Shown here piece by piece: positions 1 to 8,238 of a DNA stretch of 40,293 bases. The stretch's first letter is position 1, and every line of letters starts with the position of its first letter. Below the pieces are notes generated by a model. The model was given only the letters and a program-made list of their open reading frames with translations. It had not been told where the DNA came from and ran no database searches. A program made the translations under genes and the position numbers. This DNA is from Nitrosomonas sp. Lineage in GTDB: Bacteria > Pseudomonadota > Gammaproteobacteria > Burkholderiales > Nitrosomonadaceae. The stretch is from assembly GCA_017984435.1 (NCBI GenBank), contig JAGNZK010000026.1, positions 1 to 40,293 of the forward strand, read 5' to 3'.

Positions 1-237
1 GAGAAATTACGCCAAAAGTGTCATGACCTTAAAACAATACCTTTGATTGGACAACAGCGCGATGATTTGCGCAAGAATCTCAGAATCGTTGCCATTGATA
101 AAAACGCGATTGCAGCTTTTGAGGTTATTGAGGATAAACAAATCGTCACTATTCTTAATATTTTTTATGGTGGCCGAGATTATGAAGCGATTATGGGTAG
201 TGAAACACCGCATATAAATGATGGGCTAGATAGATAA
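1..237 (+). CDS. RelE/ParE-family toxin, C-terminal part (cut by window edge)
   Basis: The frame is open from base 1, so the gene starts outside the window. The visible tail contains IPLIGQQRDDLRKNLR, then a beta-rich stretch ending IFYGGRDYEAIM. This is the usual C-terminal layout of ParE/RelE plasmid-stabilisation toxins (P-x-I-G-x-x-R-x-D-L-R, then x-V-x-I-L-x-I-x-x-G-x-R-D). Known family members are gyrase poisons or ribosome-dependent mRNA interferases; which applies here cannot be told. The antitoxin would normally lie just upstream, outside the window. The stop codon is one base before the start of the recombinase gene, so the two are probably co-transcribed. A toxin beside an integrase suggests an addiction module stabilising a mobile element (inference). 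Confidence 0.72.
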   Translation, partial: EKLRQKCHDLKTIPLIGQQRDDLRKNLRIVAIDKNAIAAFEVIEDKQIVTILNIFYGGRDYEAIMGSETPHINDGLDR

Positions 238-238
238 C

Positions 239-1189
239 ATGACAGATCTTATAACTACAGTCAATCGTGCACTCACTGCAAAAGAATTTCAGGGTCTTGC
301 TGATGTTCCACCTGAAGTTGAATGGTTTGCCAATTTAGGTAACGCCGAGACTCGGCGCGCTTATGAAAATGCCTTAAAGGATTTTATGAATTTCACAGGT
401 ATTCAGAATCCGGAAGAATTCAGGATTGTAACTCGTGCCCATATTATTGCCTGGCGCGATGATTTGTTGAGTCGAACATTAAGTAGTATGAGCATTCGCC
501 ACCGTTTGGCGGCAATATCTTCTTTATTTGAGTACTTGTGTGAGAAAAATACAGTTACGCATAATCCAGTCAAGGGTGTGAAGCGACCAGCGGTAGAAAG
601 TTATGAGGGGAAAACTCCGGCAATCGGCGATCATCAGGCACGCGAGTTGCTTAATGCGCCAGATGGTAGCTCACTTAAGGGCAAGCGCGATCGTGCAATA
701 CTGGCCACCCTACTCTATCACGCACTGCGGCGTCATGAATTGTGCAAATTGAAGGTTAAGGATTTTAAGCAGGAGCGCCGTGGTGTACCCCATATAAAGA
801 TTTCCGGCAAAGGAGGAAAAACTCGTTATGTACCACTGCATCCTGCTGCAAGCGGTTTAATCCATGATTATTTGGATGCTGCAGGACATAGTCTGGAAGA
901 TACTGGGGCATTATTCCGTTCAGCCAGTAATAACCGAGATAAGGAATCACAAAAACCAATTACGCCAGACGGCGTATACAAGTTGGTACAGAAATACTCT
1001 GAAAAATTGGGTTTCAAGATCGGCGCACATTCGTTACGCGCAACGGCAGCCACTAATGCACTGGATCATCAAGCAGATATTGCGAAAGTGCAAGAATGGT
1101 TGGGTCATGCCAATATTGCTACCACAAGAATTTATGATCATCGTAAAACCCGACCAGAGGATAGTCCAACGTTTAAGGTTGCTTATTGA
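239..1189 (+). CDS. Tyrosine recombinase / site-specific integrase (XerC/D-like)
   Basis: A 316-residue protein with the two-domain layout of tyrosine recombinases. The N-terminal SAM-like core-binding domain spans roughly residues 25-115 and the catalytic domain about 125-305. Catalytic residues are visible: Arg164 in HALRRHEL, a beta-hairpin Lys in GKGGKTRYVPLH (191-194), His264 and Arg267 in AHSLRATA, His290 in WLGHAN, and nucleophile Tyr299 in TRIYDHR. It catalyses strand exchange through a 3'-phosphotyrosine intermediate. The ATG follows the toxin stop by one base with no clear ribosome site, so translation may be coupled. No att site could be identified. It probably belongs to the mobile element that carries the metal genes or to a neighbouring one. 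Confidence 0.92.
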   Translation: MTDLITTVNRALTAKEFQGLADVPPEVEWFANLGNAETRRAYENALKDFMNFTGIQNPEEFRIVTRAHIIAWRDDLLSRTLSSMSIRHRLAAISSLFEYLCEKNTVTHNPVKGVKRPAVESYEGKTPAIGDHQARELLNAPDGSSLKGKRDRAILATLLYHALRRHELCKLKVKDFKQERRGVPHIKISGKGGKTRYVPLHPAASGLIHDYLDAAGHSLEDTGALFRSASNNRDKESQKPITPDGVYKLVQKYSEKLGFKIGAHSLRATAATNALDHQADIAKVQEWLGHANIATTRIYDHRKTRPEDSPTFKVAY

Positions 1190-1344
1190 TTGCTTAATTG
1201 TTTGTGTCAAACAACATAGCATAGGATTTATTCTGGATAATCTGAGTAAGTTTAGGTTTGAATTGATTGTGGATTATGTATGGCTTTTCAGTATCGCGTC
1301 AAAAGTTCACATAAATCATTAACTGGATTCACGTTTGATCTTGG

Positions 1345-1369
1345 TTCAGTGATGAAGTGAATCACTGAA
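1345..1369. repeat. Inverted repeat between convergent transcription units
   Basis: TTCAGTGAT (1345-1353) and its exact complement ATCACTGAA (1361-1369) are separated by 7 bases. A smaller perfect dyad, TTGTTTG-TGT-CAAACAA, lies at 1198-1214 just after the integrase stop. The 1190-1437 gap separates the integrase (+) from the DUF2182 gene (-), so these hairpins may end transcription. Neither is followed by a clean T-run, so termination is only a possibility. Nothing else is visible in the gap. Confidence 0.4.
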
Positions 1370-1437
1370 TTGTTTGCAGCATACTAATTTTTATTAGGGC
1401 TAAGTAATACTTTTTCGTACGATAGAATTCGTTTTGA

Positions 1438-2208
1438 TCAAAGCCACAAAAGCCAAACTCCCCAACCAAGAAACAGAACACCGACCGTTTTTGAGAAATA
1501 TTGCTGATGTATCGGCAAGACCTTTTCAATTAAAACAAGCACCGTGATCAATGCCATCGCCAGCAGATTCATTACGCCTACAGCGAACATGATCATCATC
1601 TGCGCCCAGCAGCAACCTAGGCACATGCTGCCATGCTTCAGCCCCATTTGAAAAGATCCTCTTGCGCCATCACGCCATTCGGTCAACAAAAATCCCATGG
1701 GAGATCGACAATTTTGCAGAAAACTATTTTTTAACGGCGTAAATTGATAGATACCCGCCAAAATAAAAATAATTGCAGCCATTGTTTCATTCTGATTATC
1801 CATCATCGGCGATAAAAAATGCAGCCCATGCATTTGCCATTGCAATACTGTTAGCGCGATACTAAACACTAACCATACCAGTAAATATGCCAATGAAAAT
1901 AATGAAACAAACGGATGAATTGCCTGCGTGTGCTGCTGACAGATTCTGGCATATACCAAAATCATCGGAATGGCGGAAGGCAACATCATGGCTGCCATCA
2001 TTACCGCCCACATCAGATAAACTAGGCCAAAATCTATCCATTTCCAGGCAAATGTTTCAGATGGCGGCATCCACATTTCAGACATGGGCAGGGATGTCAT
2101 TTGCCAGTTCTGATAAAACAGATAAAACCAGGCAGCTACAATAACTGCCAGCATGGCTATCCAAGTAGCCAGTTGATTTTTAGGCATTAAATAGTTATAG
2201 ACAATCAT
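1438..2208 (-). CDS. DUF2182 integral membrane protein (predicted metal-binding)
   Basis: About 256 residues from the chosen ATG at 2208. A longer in-frame extension to 2442 exists but would overlap the preceding gene. Several hydrophobic segments are visible, along with the hallmark motifs of the DUF2182 family: MWAVMMAAMMLPSAIPM near residues 40-55, and GLKHGSMCLGCCWAQMM towards the C-terminus. The Met- and Cys-rich helices are why the family is called a predicted metal-binding membrane protein; the reaction or substrate is not established to my knowledge. It is the last gene of a minus-strand operon, 52 bp after the DUF1326 gene. DUF2182 and DUF1326 genes are often neighbours, so the two products probably act together. 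The ribosome site is weak, and a second in-frame ATG lies at 2187. Confidence 0.85.
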   Translation of the reverse strand: MIVYNYLMPKNQLATWIAMLAVIVAAWFYLFYQNWQMTSLPMSEMWMPPSETFAWKWIDFGLVYLMWAVMMAAMMLPSAIPMILVYARICQQHTQAIHPFVSLFSLAYLLVWLVFSIALTVLQWQMHGLHFLSPMMDNQNETMAAIIFILAGIYQFTPLKNSFLQNCRSPMGFLLTEWRDGARGSFQMGLKHGSMCLGCCWAQMMIMFAVGVMNLLAMALITVLVLIEKVLPIHQQYFSKTVGVLFLGWGVWLLWL

Positions 2209-2260
2209 TTTGGTAGAGATTGTCCATGCGTAAAATATTTCAAAAATGTTGTTTAATGCT

Positions 2261-2869
2261 TCAAGGTTGATACGTAAATGGCGAGTAATAACCATTACGT
2301 TCGGTAAATTTCCAGGCCTTATCATAATCGTGGTATTCATATTGACTGGATTTTGCCACCACAGCCGGGTGGCTGGGTACAACACATAAGGGTGGGTTAT
2401 CAATGGTTGCATCTCCGCCTTTGATTCCCTGGATACTCTCAATTGTTGCCTGTGCGATATCAGGAATAATTAATTGCCGCTTGTTACCTTGTTCCTGATA
2501 ATCAATTTTAACCTTCTTGATACCCCATACTTCAGTGACGAAACCCATCAAAATAGCCGGATGACCACCAAGTTTTCCTGCAAAGATTTGTGTGATCGCA
2601 TCAAACTGCGCGTCCGTGGCGCGTTCATCCACATACAACGCGGCTTGCCAGTTACCCTCTTTCATATGACCCGGCGAATAGCAGGCTAATGCAACATTCA
2701 GACCATCCAGTTTTTCACTATTCAAATAGCCGGAATCAATATGCCACGCGACCAGCAGTTTGCAGTTCCCTTCAGAGGGCGGTTGCAGCCAGACACATGG
2801 GCAGGCGGTTTCACAATTACAGGCTTCAAAATAACTGCCCTGCAAGTTCCAATTAGTTGTTGTATTCAT
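2261..2869 (-). CDS. DUF1326 domain protein, Cys-rich N-terminus
   Basis: A 202-residue protein starting MNTTTNWN. The start at 2869 has an AGGAAA ribosome site about 5 bases upstream; an upstream in-frame extension inside the SDR gene is rejected. Near residues 15-30 lies EACNCETACPCVW, a C-x-C-x3-C-x-C cluster typical of DUF1326 and suited to thiol chemistry or metal binding. No signal peptide or membrane segment is seen. DUF1326 has no assigned biochemical activity that I know of. It sits 16 bp after the SDR gene and 52 bp before the DUF2182 gene, in a single operon. The pairing with a Cys/Met-rich membrane protein in a metal-resistance region suggests a role in metal handling (inference). 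Confidence 0.85.
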   Translation of the reverse strand: MNTTTNWNLQGSYFEACNCETACPCVWLQPPSEGNCKLLVAWHIDSGYLNSEKLDGLNVALACYSPGHMKEGNWQAALYVDERATDAQFDAITQIFAGKLGGHPAILMGFVTEVWGIKKVKIDYQEQGNKRQLIIPDIAQATIESIQGIKGGDATIDNPPLCVVPSHPAVVAKSSQYEYHDYDKAWKFTERNGYYSPFTYQP

Positions 2870-2885
2870 AATATTTCCTAATAAT

Positions 2886-3620
2886 TTAGAACGGCTCCTT
2901 GAAGGGCCGCAAATCCAGTTCATGAGTCCATGCGCTGCGTGGTTGCTGATGAATGGCCCAGTACGTTTGCACAATATCTTCCAATTGCAGCAGCCCTTCC
3001 TGACCTTTGGCCTCAACATACTCTGGAAACTGACTGCGTGCACGGTCACCATCAATCACACCGTCAATCACCGTATGCACCACATGCACACCTCGCGGTG
3101 AAAATTCTCTCGCCAATCCTTGTGCCAGTGCCCTCAATCCAGCCTTAGCTGATGCAAATGCAGTAAAAGGGGGCTTGGCTCTTAATGAACCGGTTGCCCC
3201 AGTAAAAAATACTGTGCCTTGCTGTTGCGCTTGCATGATTGCCATGATTTCTTTGGCAAACAGGAATGCACCCAAACAGTTCTGTTGCCACAGAGTGGTG
3301 AATGTTTTCACGTCAGTCTGCAGAAATGGTGCAGGGATATTGCTGTCCACATTGTAGGCAGCAACCCGAACGACATCGCCGCGTTCCCGCAGCACACCAA
3401 AACACTGCGCAACATCCTGCTCAACAGTCACATCAGCAATAATGGATGTTGCTGTCCCCCCTACTTTTTGTATGAGCTGTACGACATGATTTAATTTTTC
3501 TTCACTACGGCCTACAATAAAAACATGCAAGCCTTTTTCAGCAAAATACGTGGCCAGCGCTGCACCCAAACCGCGCTCAGGCCCGACACCGACAACAATT
3601 GCTGAACCCGGCTGGTCCAT
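2886..3620 (-). CDS. SDR-family protein with Phe in place of the catalytic Tyr
   Basis: A 244-residue Rossmann protein. The N-terminal VVGVGPERGLGAALA (about residues 9-23) is a variant of the Gly-rich TGxxxGIG cofactor loop, and IVGRSEEKL follows beta2. The usual YxxxK catalytic pair reads F-A-S-A-K (TAFASAKAGLRAL, about residues 154-166), so the proton-donating Tyr is Phe, while the Lys and the upstream GATGS serine region remain. A subgroup of SDR proteins shares this FASAKAGLRALAQ block, so this is likely a family trait and not decay. Classic oxidoreductase activity is therefore doubtful. The start lies 2 bp after the stop of the DUF938 gene, indicating translational coupling. Role in the operon unknown. 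Confidence 0.85.
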   Translation of the reverse strand: MDQPGSAIVVGVGPERGLGAALATYFAEKGLHVFIVGRSEEKLNHVVQLIQKVGGTATSIIADVTVEQDVAQCFGVLRERGDVVRVAAYNVDSNIPAPFLQTDVKTFTTLWQQNCLGAFLFAKEIMAIMQAQQQGTVFFTGATGSLRAKPPFTAFASAKAGLRALAQGLAREFSPRGVHVVHTVIDGVIDGDRARSQFPEYVEAKGQEGLLQLEDIVQTYWAIHQQPRSAWTHELDLRPFKEPF

Positions 3621-3622
3621 CG

Positions 3623-4276
3623 TTAAATCTTCCCGAAGATCAATGAAAAGTTATTGCTGGGCATATTAATTCGTTCCTTGAGTTCCAAACCATAATTGGC
3701 GGCTGCCTTCTTCAAATCGGCGACATCCTTCAAACCCCATTCGGGTACTCCGACAGAACTTAAGGTTTCATGGAAAGCTTTATTGGAATCGGTAGAAAAC
3801 TGGCCTTCAATCTGGAATGGTCCATAGATCAGCAAAAAACCATCATCTTTCAGCAGATGTGCAGCACATTTCATCATGCCATCGGCAATTGAAATCGGTG
3901 CTACCTGAAAAATATTAATGCAGAAAATAGCGGCAAATGATTTTTCTGGCCCTGGATTAAACCAAGTCTGCGGATCCGTCAAATCCAGATGAACCGGATC
4001 TGCAATATTATTATTGCCGAGATTGCCGCTTAATTCTTTGATGTTATCAAAAACTTCGACATCTTTATCCGATGGCTGAAAATGCAGATGTTCAAAATGC
4101 GGTGCAAAATAATTAATATGCATACCGCTACCGCTGGCCATTTCCAAAATACGCTCAGGATCTTTTGGTAATTTGTCTTTCAACACACCTAAAATTGGTT
4201 CACGATTACGCCCACCCGCCCAAGCAACATACTCACTCAGTGGATGTGGATCTAACGGAGGGATTTCCTGATTCAT
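3623..4276 (-). CDS. DUF938 family SAM-dependent methyltransferase-like protein
   Basis: A 217-residue protein with a strong AAGGAG ribosome site before the ATG at 4276. It shows the methyltransferase fold signature ILEMASGSGMHINYFA (motif I, about residues 42-57), then QPSDKD, an IFCINIFQVAP block, LLIYGPF, and the C-terminal EWGLKDV and NMPSNNFSLIFGK motifs that define DUF938. The substrate is unknown for the family as far as I know. It is the first gene of the four-gene minus-strand operon ending with DUF2182. The intergenic region upstream is shared with the divergent DsrE gene. Confidence 0.85.
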   Translation of the reverse strand: MNQEIPPLDPHPLSEYVAWAGGRNREPILGVLKDKLPKDPERILEMASGSGMHINYFAPHFEHLHFQPSDKDVEVFDNIKELSGNLGNNNIADPVHLDLTDPQTWFNPGPEKSFAAIFCINIFQVAPISIADGMMKCAAHLLKDDGFLLIYGPFQIEGQFSTDSNKAFHETLSSVGVPEWGLKDVADLKKAAANYGLELKERINMPSNNFSLIFGKI

Positions 4277-4410
4277 GCTTGGCTCCTTTGGTAATTGAAT
4301 TGTAAATTCTGAGGTATAGTATAACGCAATGGCGCTTATCGATCATCAAACCGTTGTCAACATGACATTTGAGAGTCTAACGAACGACTATTGGAACTGA
4401 AGGAGATTAA
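4277..4410. other. Divergent intergenic region between the DUF938 operon and the DsrE gene
   Basis: 134 bp between two head-to-head genes, so promoters for both directions should lie here. On the minus strand, TATACT (plus-strand AGTATA, about 4316-4321) is a reasonable -10 hexamer, but no well-spaced TTGACA accompanies it. On the plus strand only the AAGGAG ribosome site just before 4411 is clear. No strong operator dyad was seen. Confidence 0.35.
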
Positions 4411-4731
4411 ATGAAGCTTGTAATTATCATTTATTCGAATGACCCTGAAACTGTATGGAACGCCTTCCGGCTTAGAATTTTCTCCCGCAAGCAAGGGGAT
4501 GTTGTTTCAGTCTTTTTGCTTGGAAAAGGTGTGGAAGTAGAATCTCTTGATAGAGACAAGTTTGATATTACCGGACAGATTCACAGTTTTTTGGATATAG
4601 GTGGTGCAATTCTAGCTTGTGGAACCTGTCTTAAACTTCGCCAGTCTGAAGAGTTAGGAATCTGCCCGATATCCACGATGCAGGATTTATATACGCTGAT
4701 TCACGATTCAGATAAGGTATTGAGCTTTTAG
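4411..4731 (+). CDS. DsrE/DsrF-like sulfur-relay family protein
   Basis: A 106-residue protein with AAGGAGATTAA directly before the ATG. The sequence begins MKLVIIIYSNDPETVWNAFRLR and has the SVFLLGKGVEVE strand-turn typical of DsrE-like folds. A conserved ACGTCLKLR segment near residues 70-78 carries two cysteines; in the family such Cys residues bind sulfur or act as persulfide carriers. It is cytosolic, with no signal peptide. The next gene, a methyltransferase, begins 12 bp downstream, so the two are likely one transcript. The role may be thiol or persulfide transfer; the partner is not evident. Confidence 0.82.
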   Translation: MKLVIIIYSNDPETVWNAFRLRIFSRKQGDVVSVFLLGKGVEVESLDRDKFDITGQIHSFLDIGGAILACGTCLKLRQSEELGICPISTMQDLYTLIHDSDKVLSF

Positions 4732-4743
4732 AGAAATTACCCC

Positions 4744-5358
4744 ATGGATAATAAGCAGCATTGGGAACAGGTATATACCACTAAGGCATCTGACTCAGTT
4801 AGTTGGTTTCAGGAACACGCTGACCAGTCTCTGCGACTAATCCATAATACAAGACTCGGTAAAGATGCGGCCATTATTGATGTGGGAGGGGGAACTTCCA
4901 GACTAGTAGATGACCTTGTGGCAGAAGGCTATACTGATTTGACAGTATTTGATCTGTCATCAACTGCGCTTGCTGTTGCAAGGCAGCGTTTGGGGAAACA
5001 TGCGGATATTGTTCACTGGATAGAAGGCGATATTACCCGTGCAAAGTTTCCCATGAACCGATTCGACATTTGGCATGACCGTGCAGTGTTCCATTTTTTG
5101 ACTGATCCGGCAGATCGCCATGCTTATGTCGAGCGTGTCTTAAGTTCGGTTCGGCCAGGTGGACATGTGATTGTTGCCACTTTTGCCGAAGATGGACCAG
5201 AAAAATGTAGTGGTCTACCCGTGATGCGATACCAACCTGAAGCCCTACATGCGGTATTTGGAGATACTTTCCAGCTGGTCGAACATGAGAAAGAGGCACA
5301 TCACACTCCGTTTGGCACCGTTCAGCAGTTTGTGTATTGCTATTGCCGCAAGAGGTAA
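4744..5358 (+). CDS. Class I SAM-dependent methyltransferase
   Basis: A 204-residue protein. It opens with the QHWEQVYTTKASDSVSWFQ block common to a widespread bacterial methyltransferase group. Motif I follows as IIDVGGGTSRLVDDL (about residues 44-58), then acidic motif II VFDLSS, EGDIT, and DIWHDRAVFHFL. Substrate not determined. The group is sometimes annotated as trans-aconitate or thiopurine methyltransferase-like. Its position beside a DsrE protein and an arsenite-type transporter makes a thiol or metalloid substrate possible (inference only). It forms a likely two-gene unit with the DsrE-like gene and is convergent with the transporter gene downstream. Confidence 0.85.
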   Translation: MDNKQHWEQVYTTKASDSVSWFQEHADQSLRLIHNTRLGKDAAIIDVGGGTSRLVDDLVAEGYTDLTVFDLSSTALAVARQRLGKHADIVHWIEGDITRAKFPMNRFDIWHDRAVFHFLTDPADRHAYVERVLSSVRPGGHVIVATFAEDGPEKCSGLPVMRYQPEALHAVFGDTFQLVEHEKEAHHTPFGTVQQFVYCYCRKR

Positions 5359-5430
5359 TAGCTAATTCTCCGAATATTTTTAGTAACTGCATAATCTTTC
5401 CCGCATAGAAGCACAACTTATTTATCCTGA

Positions 5431-6429
5431 TTACTTCTTTTTGCTAAGCGCTTTTGAGATTTCTAAACTTTTAGACTCTTGAAAGATAATCGAAGGCACC
5501 AAGCGTATGTAAATCAACTCACCGACCAACTCCACCAGCGTTTGAGTAACGATTACGACAGATGCCAGAATCCAACCGTCCGGCAAAGCTAGCGCTAAAG
5601 GCAGAACCACCAATGAATTCCGCGTTCCTGCGCTAAAAACGAGCGCTCTTCCTGCCTGTGTGTCCAGGCGAAATGCATATGCTATCAAGCGAGCAAGAAA
5701 GGGCATGATAGCCATAAAGGCAATATAAACTGGCACGACTTGTTCCACAACAGGGAGGTATTCTTCTATTCTGCCAATTTGAGATGCCACAACGAGAAGT
5801 AATGTAACCGCCATAAATGGCACCGGAAACCACGCCGTGACCTCAAGCCAGGTTGCACCGCTACGCTGGCGCTTTGCCCAAAACTCCGTTAGTAAGGCAA
5901 GCCCCAGTGGAAAAGCAATGAGTATAAGAAAAGCCTCAAGGAATGGCTCAGCACTCATGACTTGTGCAGCTTGTTCTCCCATGAAAAGCCATAGATACAC
6001 GGGCAAAAGAAGCATCTGGGTAATCAGTAGCAAAGGCGTGGAAGCAAGCACGAGTCGGGCATTGCCACGACCAAGGTGGGTAAAAACGACAACGTAATCA
6101 ATACAAGGTGTTAACAGAACCAGATATACCCCGAGTAGCAGTGGCGGGTGCTCCGGTAAAAGAAGCGACAAAAACCAAACCACGATGGGTACGATAATGA
6201 AATTGACCATCAATAGTGCCGCTGTAAACCGCTTGTTCGCAAACGCTTCGCGCAACTGAAGGAAGGGAATCTGCGTAAACATACCGTAGAGCAACACAGC
6301 AAGCACGGGGGAAATCAAATACTCCAGGCTTGCGCCAAAGCTAGAATTCCACAGCCCAAGCCCCATCCCGACAGCCAAGGCCACAGCATATAATCCTATC
6401 TGATTTTCTTCCAGCTGTTCTCTTCGCAT
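5431..6429 (-). CDS. ACR3/BASS-superfamily transporter, possible arsenite efflux permease
   Basis: A 332-residue polytopic membrane protein with about ten hydrophobic segments. The ATG at 6429 is preceded by AAGGAAACACA. The segment LTPCIDYVVVFTHLGRGNARL resembles the conserved TPCxx region of ACR3-type permeases, whose Cys is needed for As(III)/Sb(III) export. SAGTRNSLVVLPLALALP matches the second conserved block of the bile-acid/sodium symporter superfamily. No arsR or arsC homologue is near, so arsenite as substrate is an inference from family resemblance. It is convergent with the methyltransferase gene and divergent from the CDF gene. The 198-bp divergent gap (6430-6627) should hold promoters but shows no clear operator. 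Confidence 0.72.
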   Translation of the reverse strand: MRREQLEENQIGLYAVALAVGMGLGLWNSSFGASLEYLISPVLAVLLYGMFTQIPFLQLREAFANKRFTAALLMVNFIIVPIVVWFLSLLLPEHPPLLLGVYLVLLTPCIDYVVVFTHLGRGNARLVLASTPLLLITQMLLLPVYLWLFMGEQAAQVMSAEPFLEAFLILIAFPLGLALLTEFWAKRQRSGATWLEVTAWFPVPFMAVTLLLVVASQIGRIEEYLPVVEQVVPVYIAFMAIMPFLARLIAYAFRLDTQAGRALVFSAGTRNSLVVLPLALALPDGWILASVVIVTQTLVELVGELIYIRLVPSIIFQESKSLEISKALSKKK

Positions 6430-6627
6430 TGTGTTTCCTTAAAATACATACCGTAGTGGGACAGCGAACAATTTGTGCCATAATTTGGCGCAGCGTTTTA
6501 TTTCAATGTTTCTGATCATGTTGATCATAACCATTGTAGTTCAGTCTACGAATCTCCGATCGGTTCCATCTAATTTTAATATATCCGCTATTTTTAGAAA
6601 TTTACATGTCGGAAAGAGAATCTATAT

Positions 6628-7548
6628 ATGGCACATAACCACTCCCATGATCATGATCATAGCCACGTTCCCAAAAACTTTGATCGCGCATTCGCAATTG
6701 GGATTGCGCTTAATTTAGGTTTTGTTGTGGTCGAAGTTGTTTTTGGTTTATTTGCAAATTCTCTCGCGCTGTTGGCAGATGCAGGCCATAACCTCAGCGA
6801 TGTTTTGAGTTTATTATTCGCGTGGGGCGCAAGCGTCTTAGTGCGCAAGTTACCAACACAGCGGCATACTTACGGTTTGCGCCGTACTTCGATTTTGGCT
6901 GCATTGATTAATGCGCTAGTTTTGCTTGTTGCTGTCGGTGCTATCGCCTGGGAAGCCATTCTCAGATTTGGCCATCCCGAAGCAGTGGCAAGTGACACAG
7001 TCATCTGGGTGGCATCAGTTGGCATAGTCATCAACGGGTTCACGGCATGGCTGTTCATGTCCGGCCAAAAGCAAGATATGAATATTCGCGGTGCATATTT
7101 GCACATGATGGCTGACGCAGCAGTTTCTTTTGGCGTTGTTTTGGCAGCTATTGCCATAAAATTTACGGACTGGTTGTGGTTGGACCCAGCCATGAGCCTT
7201 GTGGTCGCCGTAATTATTGGTATTGGCACTTGGAGCTTGCTCCGTGAATCGCTAAGCCTTGCTCTTGATGCTGTGCCAGCAAATATCCATCCGGCCAAAG
7301 TTGAGGCTTACCTCGCTAGTCTTCCAGGGATTGAAGCAGTTCACGACCTACATATCTGGGCAATGAGCACGACAGAAATTGCGCTAACCGTGCATTTAAT
7401 AAAGCCAGATGCAGTCATTGATGATTTGCTATTGGTTCAAATTAATAATGAATTGCGTGAGCTATTTGGAATTCAGCATACTACTGTCCAATTTGAGCGT
7501 GGAGATACATCCCATCCCTGTAAGCAAGCACCAGCAGAAGTGGTTTAA
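6628..7548 (+). CDS. czcD: Cation diffusion facilitator (CzcD-like Zn/Co/Cd exporter)
   Basis: A 306-residue CDF protein. The N-terminus is His-rich (HNHSHDHDHSH) and is followed by six predicted membrane segments. Metal-site motifs are visible in TM2 (LLADAGHNLSDVLS) and TM5 (HMMADAAVSFGVV). The C-terminal cytoplasmic domain (AVPANIHPAKVEAYLASLPGIEAVHDLHIW) has the ferredoxin-like fold signature. The family exports divalent cations from the cytoplasm to the periplasm by proton antiport, feeding RND systems such as the czcCBA set further right. A GGAAAGAG ribosome site lies about 10 bases before the ATG. It stands alone on the plus strand, divergent from the ACR3-like gene. Confidence 0.92.
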   Translation: MAHNHSHDHDHSHVPKNFDRAFAIGIALNLGFVVVEVVFGLFANSLALLADAGHNLSDVLSLLFAWGASVLVRKLPTQRHTYGLRRTSILAALINALVLLVAVGAIAWEAILRFGHPEAVASDTVIWVASVGIVINGFTAWLFMSGQKQDMNIRGAYLHMMADAAVSFGVVLAAIAIKFTDWLWLDPAMSLVVAVIIGIGTWSLLRESLSLALDAVPANIHPAKVEAYLASLPGIEAVHDLHIWAMSTTEIALTVHLIKPDAVIDDLLLVQINNELRELFGIQHTTVQFERGDTSHPCKQAPAEVV

Positions 7549-7648
7549 AGTAGAAATGAGTAACTTTTGTTTTATCATCACAATAAATAATTATTCGAAA
7601 GCTCCGCAGGTTTTGTAAACTTAATAATTACGTGATAAATATGCATAA

Positions 7649-7876
7649 ATGAAAACGATACAGTTGCAATCGACTATTACTTGCCCGAATTGTGGAACTC
7701 AAAAATTGGAGACGATGCCGATCAATGCCTGTCAATTTTTTTATGAATGTGAATCTTGTCACCATTTATTGAAGCCTAAAGCTGGAGACTGCTGTGTTTA
7801 CTGCTCTTATGGCGATGTGCCATGTCCACCGATTCAACTATCCGGTAGCAATTCTTCTTGCTGTACAGATTCTTGA
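7649..7876 (+). CDS. GDCCVxC-domain Cys-rich small protein
   Basis: A 75-residue protein containing two zinc-ribbon-like knuckles (CPNC and CESCHH) and the diagnostic motif GDCCVYCSYGDVPCPP near residues 46-61. A family carrying this motif is recognised and sometimes has selenocysteine; here the motif cysteines are encoded by ordinary TGC and TGT codons. Twelve cysteines in 75 residues suit metal or thiol chemistry. It often occurs near mercury or other metal-resistance genes (recall, not tested). No ribosome site is evident before ATG 7649. It lies 100 bp downstream of czcD with no visible terminator, so it may be on the same transcript. Confidence 0.8.
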   Translation: MKTIQLQSTITCPNCGTQKLETMPINACQFFYECESCHHLLKPKAGDCCVYCSYGDVPCPPIQLSGSNSSCCTDS

Positions 7877-8054
7877 ACACCAAGTGCTAAACGTTATCGT
7901 GGTTTCTAGTCCTTATTGGAATTCTGTCAAGGTTGCAATAAACCTGTTTAGACTTAACTTAAAAGGCACTCAATTTGATAAGTTAATATAAATGCGTACA
8001 TTAAATATCTATATCATCTTGAACGCTACTAATTTTTAAGTTAAACAAATTCTT

Positions 8055-8163
8055 AATAAAGCACTCCGCTGCTTGCAGCAGCGGTATAAACTACGCATTT
8101 CAATGTACTAGTTTCAACTAGCTTCTCTGTTCCAAGGAGTGGGGAATTGAACCTGCAAAGATT
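8055..8163 (+). repeat. Structured intergenic repeat, copy 1
   Basis: A 109-bp block homologous to 18807-18913. It can fold into a three-part structure: an outer stem CACTCC (8062-8067) with GGAGTG (8136-8141), a perfect 8-bp hairpin CCGCTGCT-TGC-AGCAGCGG (8066-8084), and CTAGT-TTCA-ACTAG (8108-8121). It ends with the shared GGGGAATTGAACC. The two copies differ in stem sequence but keep the pairing. It lies between the GDCCVxC and CusF genes. The rest of the 7877-8238 gap shows no gene; a weak dyad TAAGCA/TGCTTA lies at 8179-8196. Confidence 0.72.
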
Positions 8164-8238
8164 GTTCAAATCGAATGTTAAGCAGATTATTGCTTACTAA
8201 TATGTGTGCAAAACTATATTTATATCGGAGTGATAATC

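Noticed and set aside
864-1322. 152-codon plus-strand frame overlapping the integrase end
   Set aside because: It lies out of frame over the conserved catalytic part of the integrase and has no recognisable features.
2886-3620. Treating the SDR gene as a pseudogene because the catalytic Tyr is Phe
   Set aside because: The frame is intact, coupled to its neighbour, and a recognisable SDR subgroup has the same FASAKAGLRAL block.
7649-7876. Selenocysteine in the GDCCVxC protein
   Set aside because: The motif cysteines are TGC/TGT and the only in-frame TGA is the natural stop.
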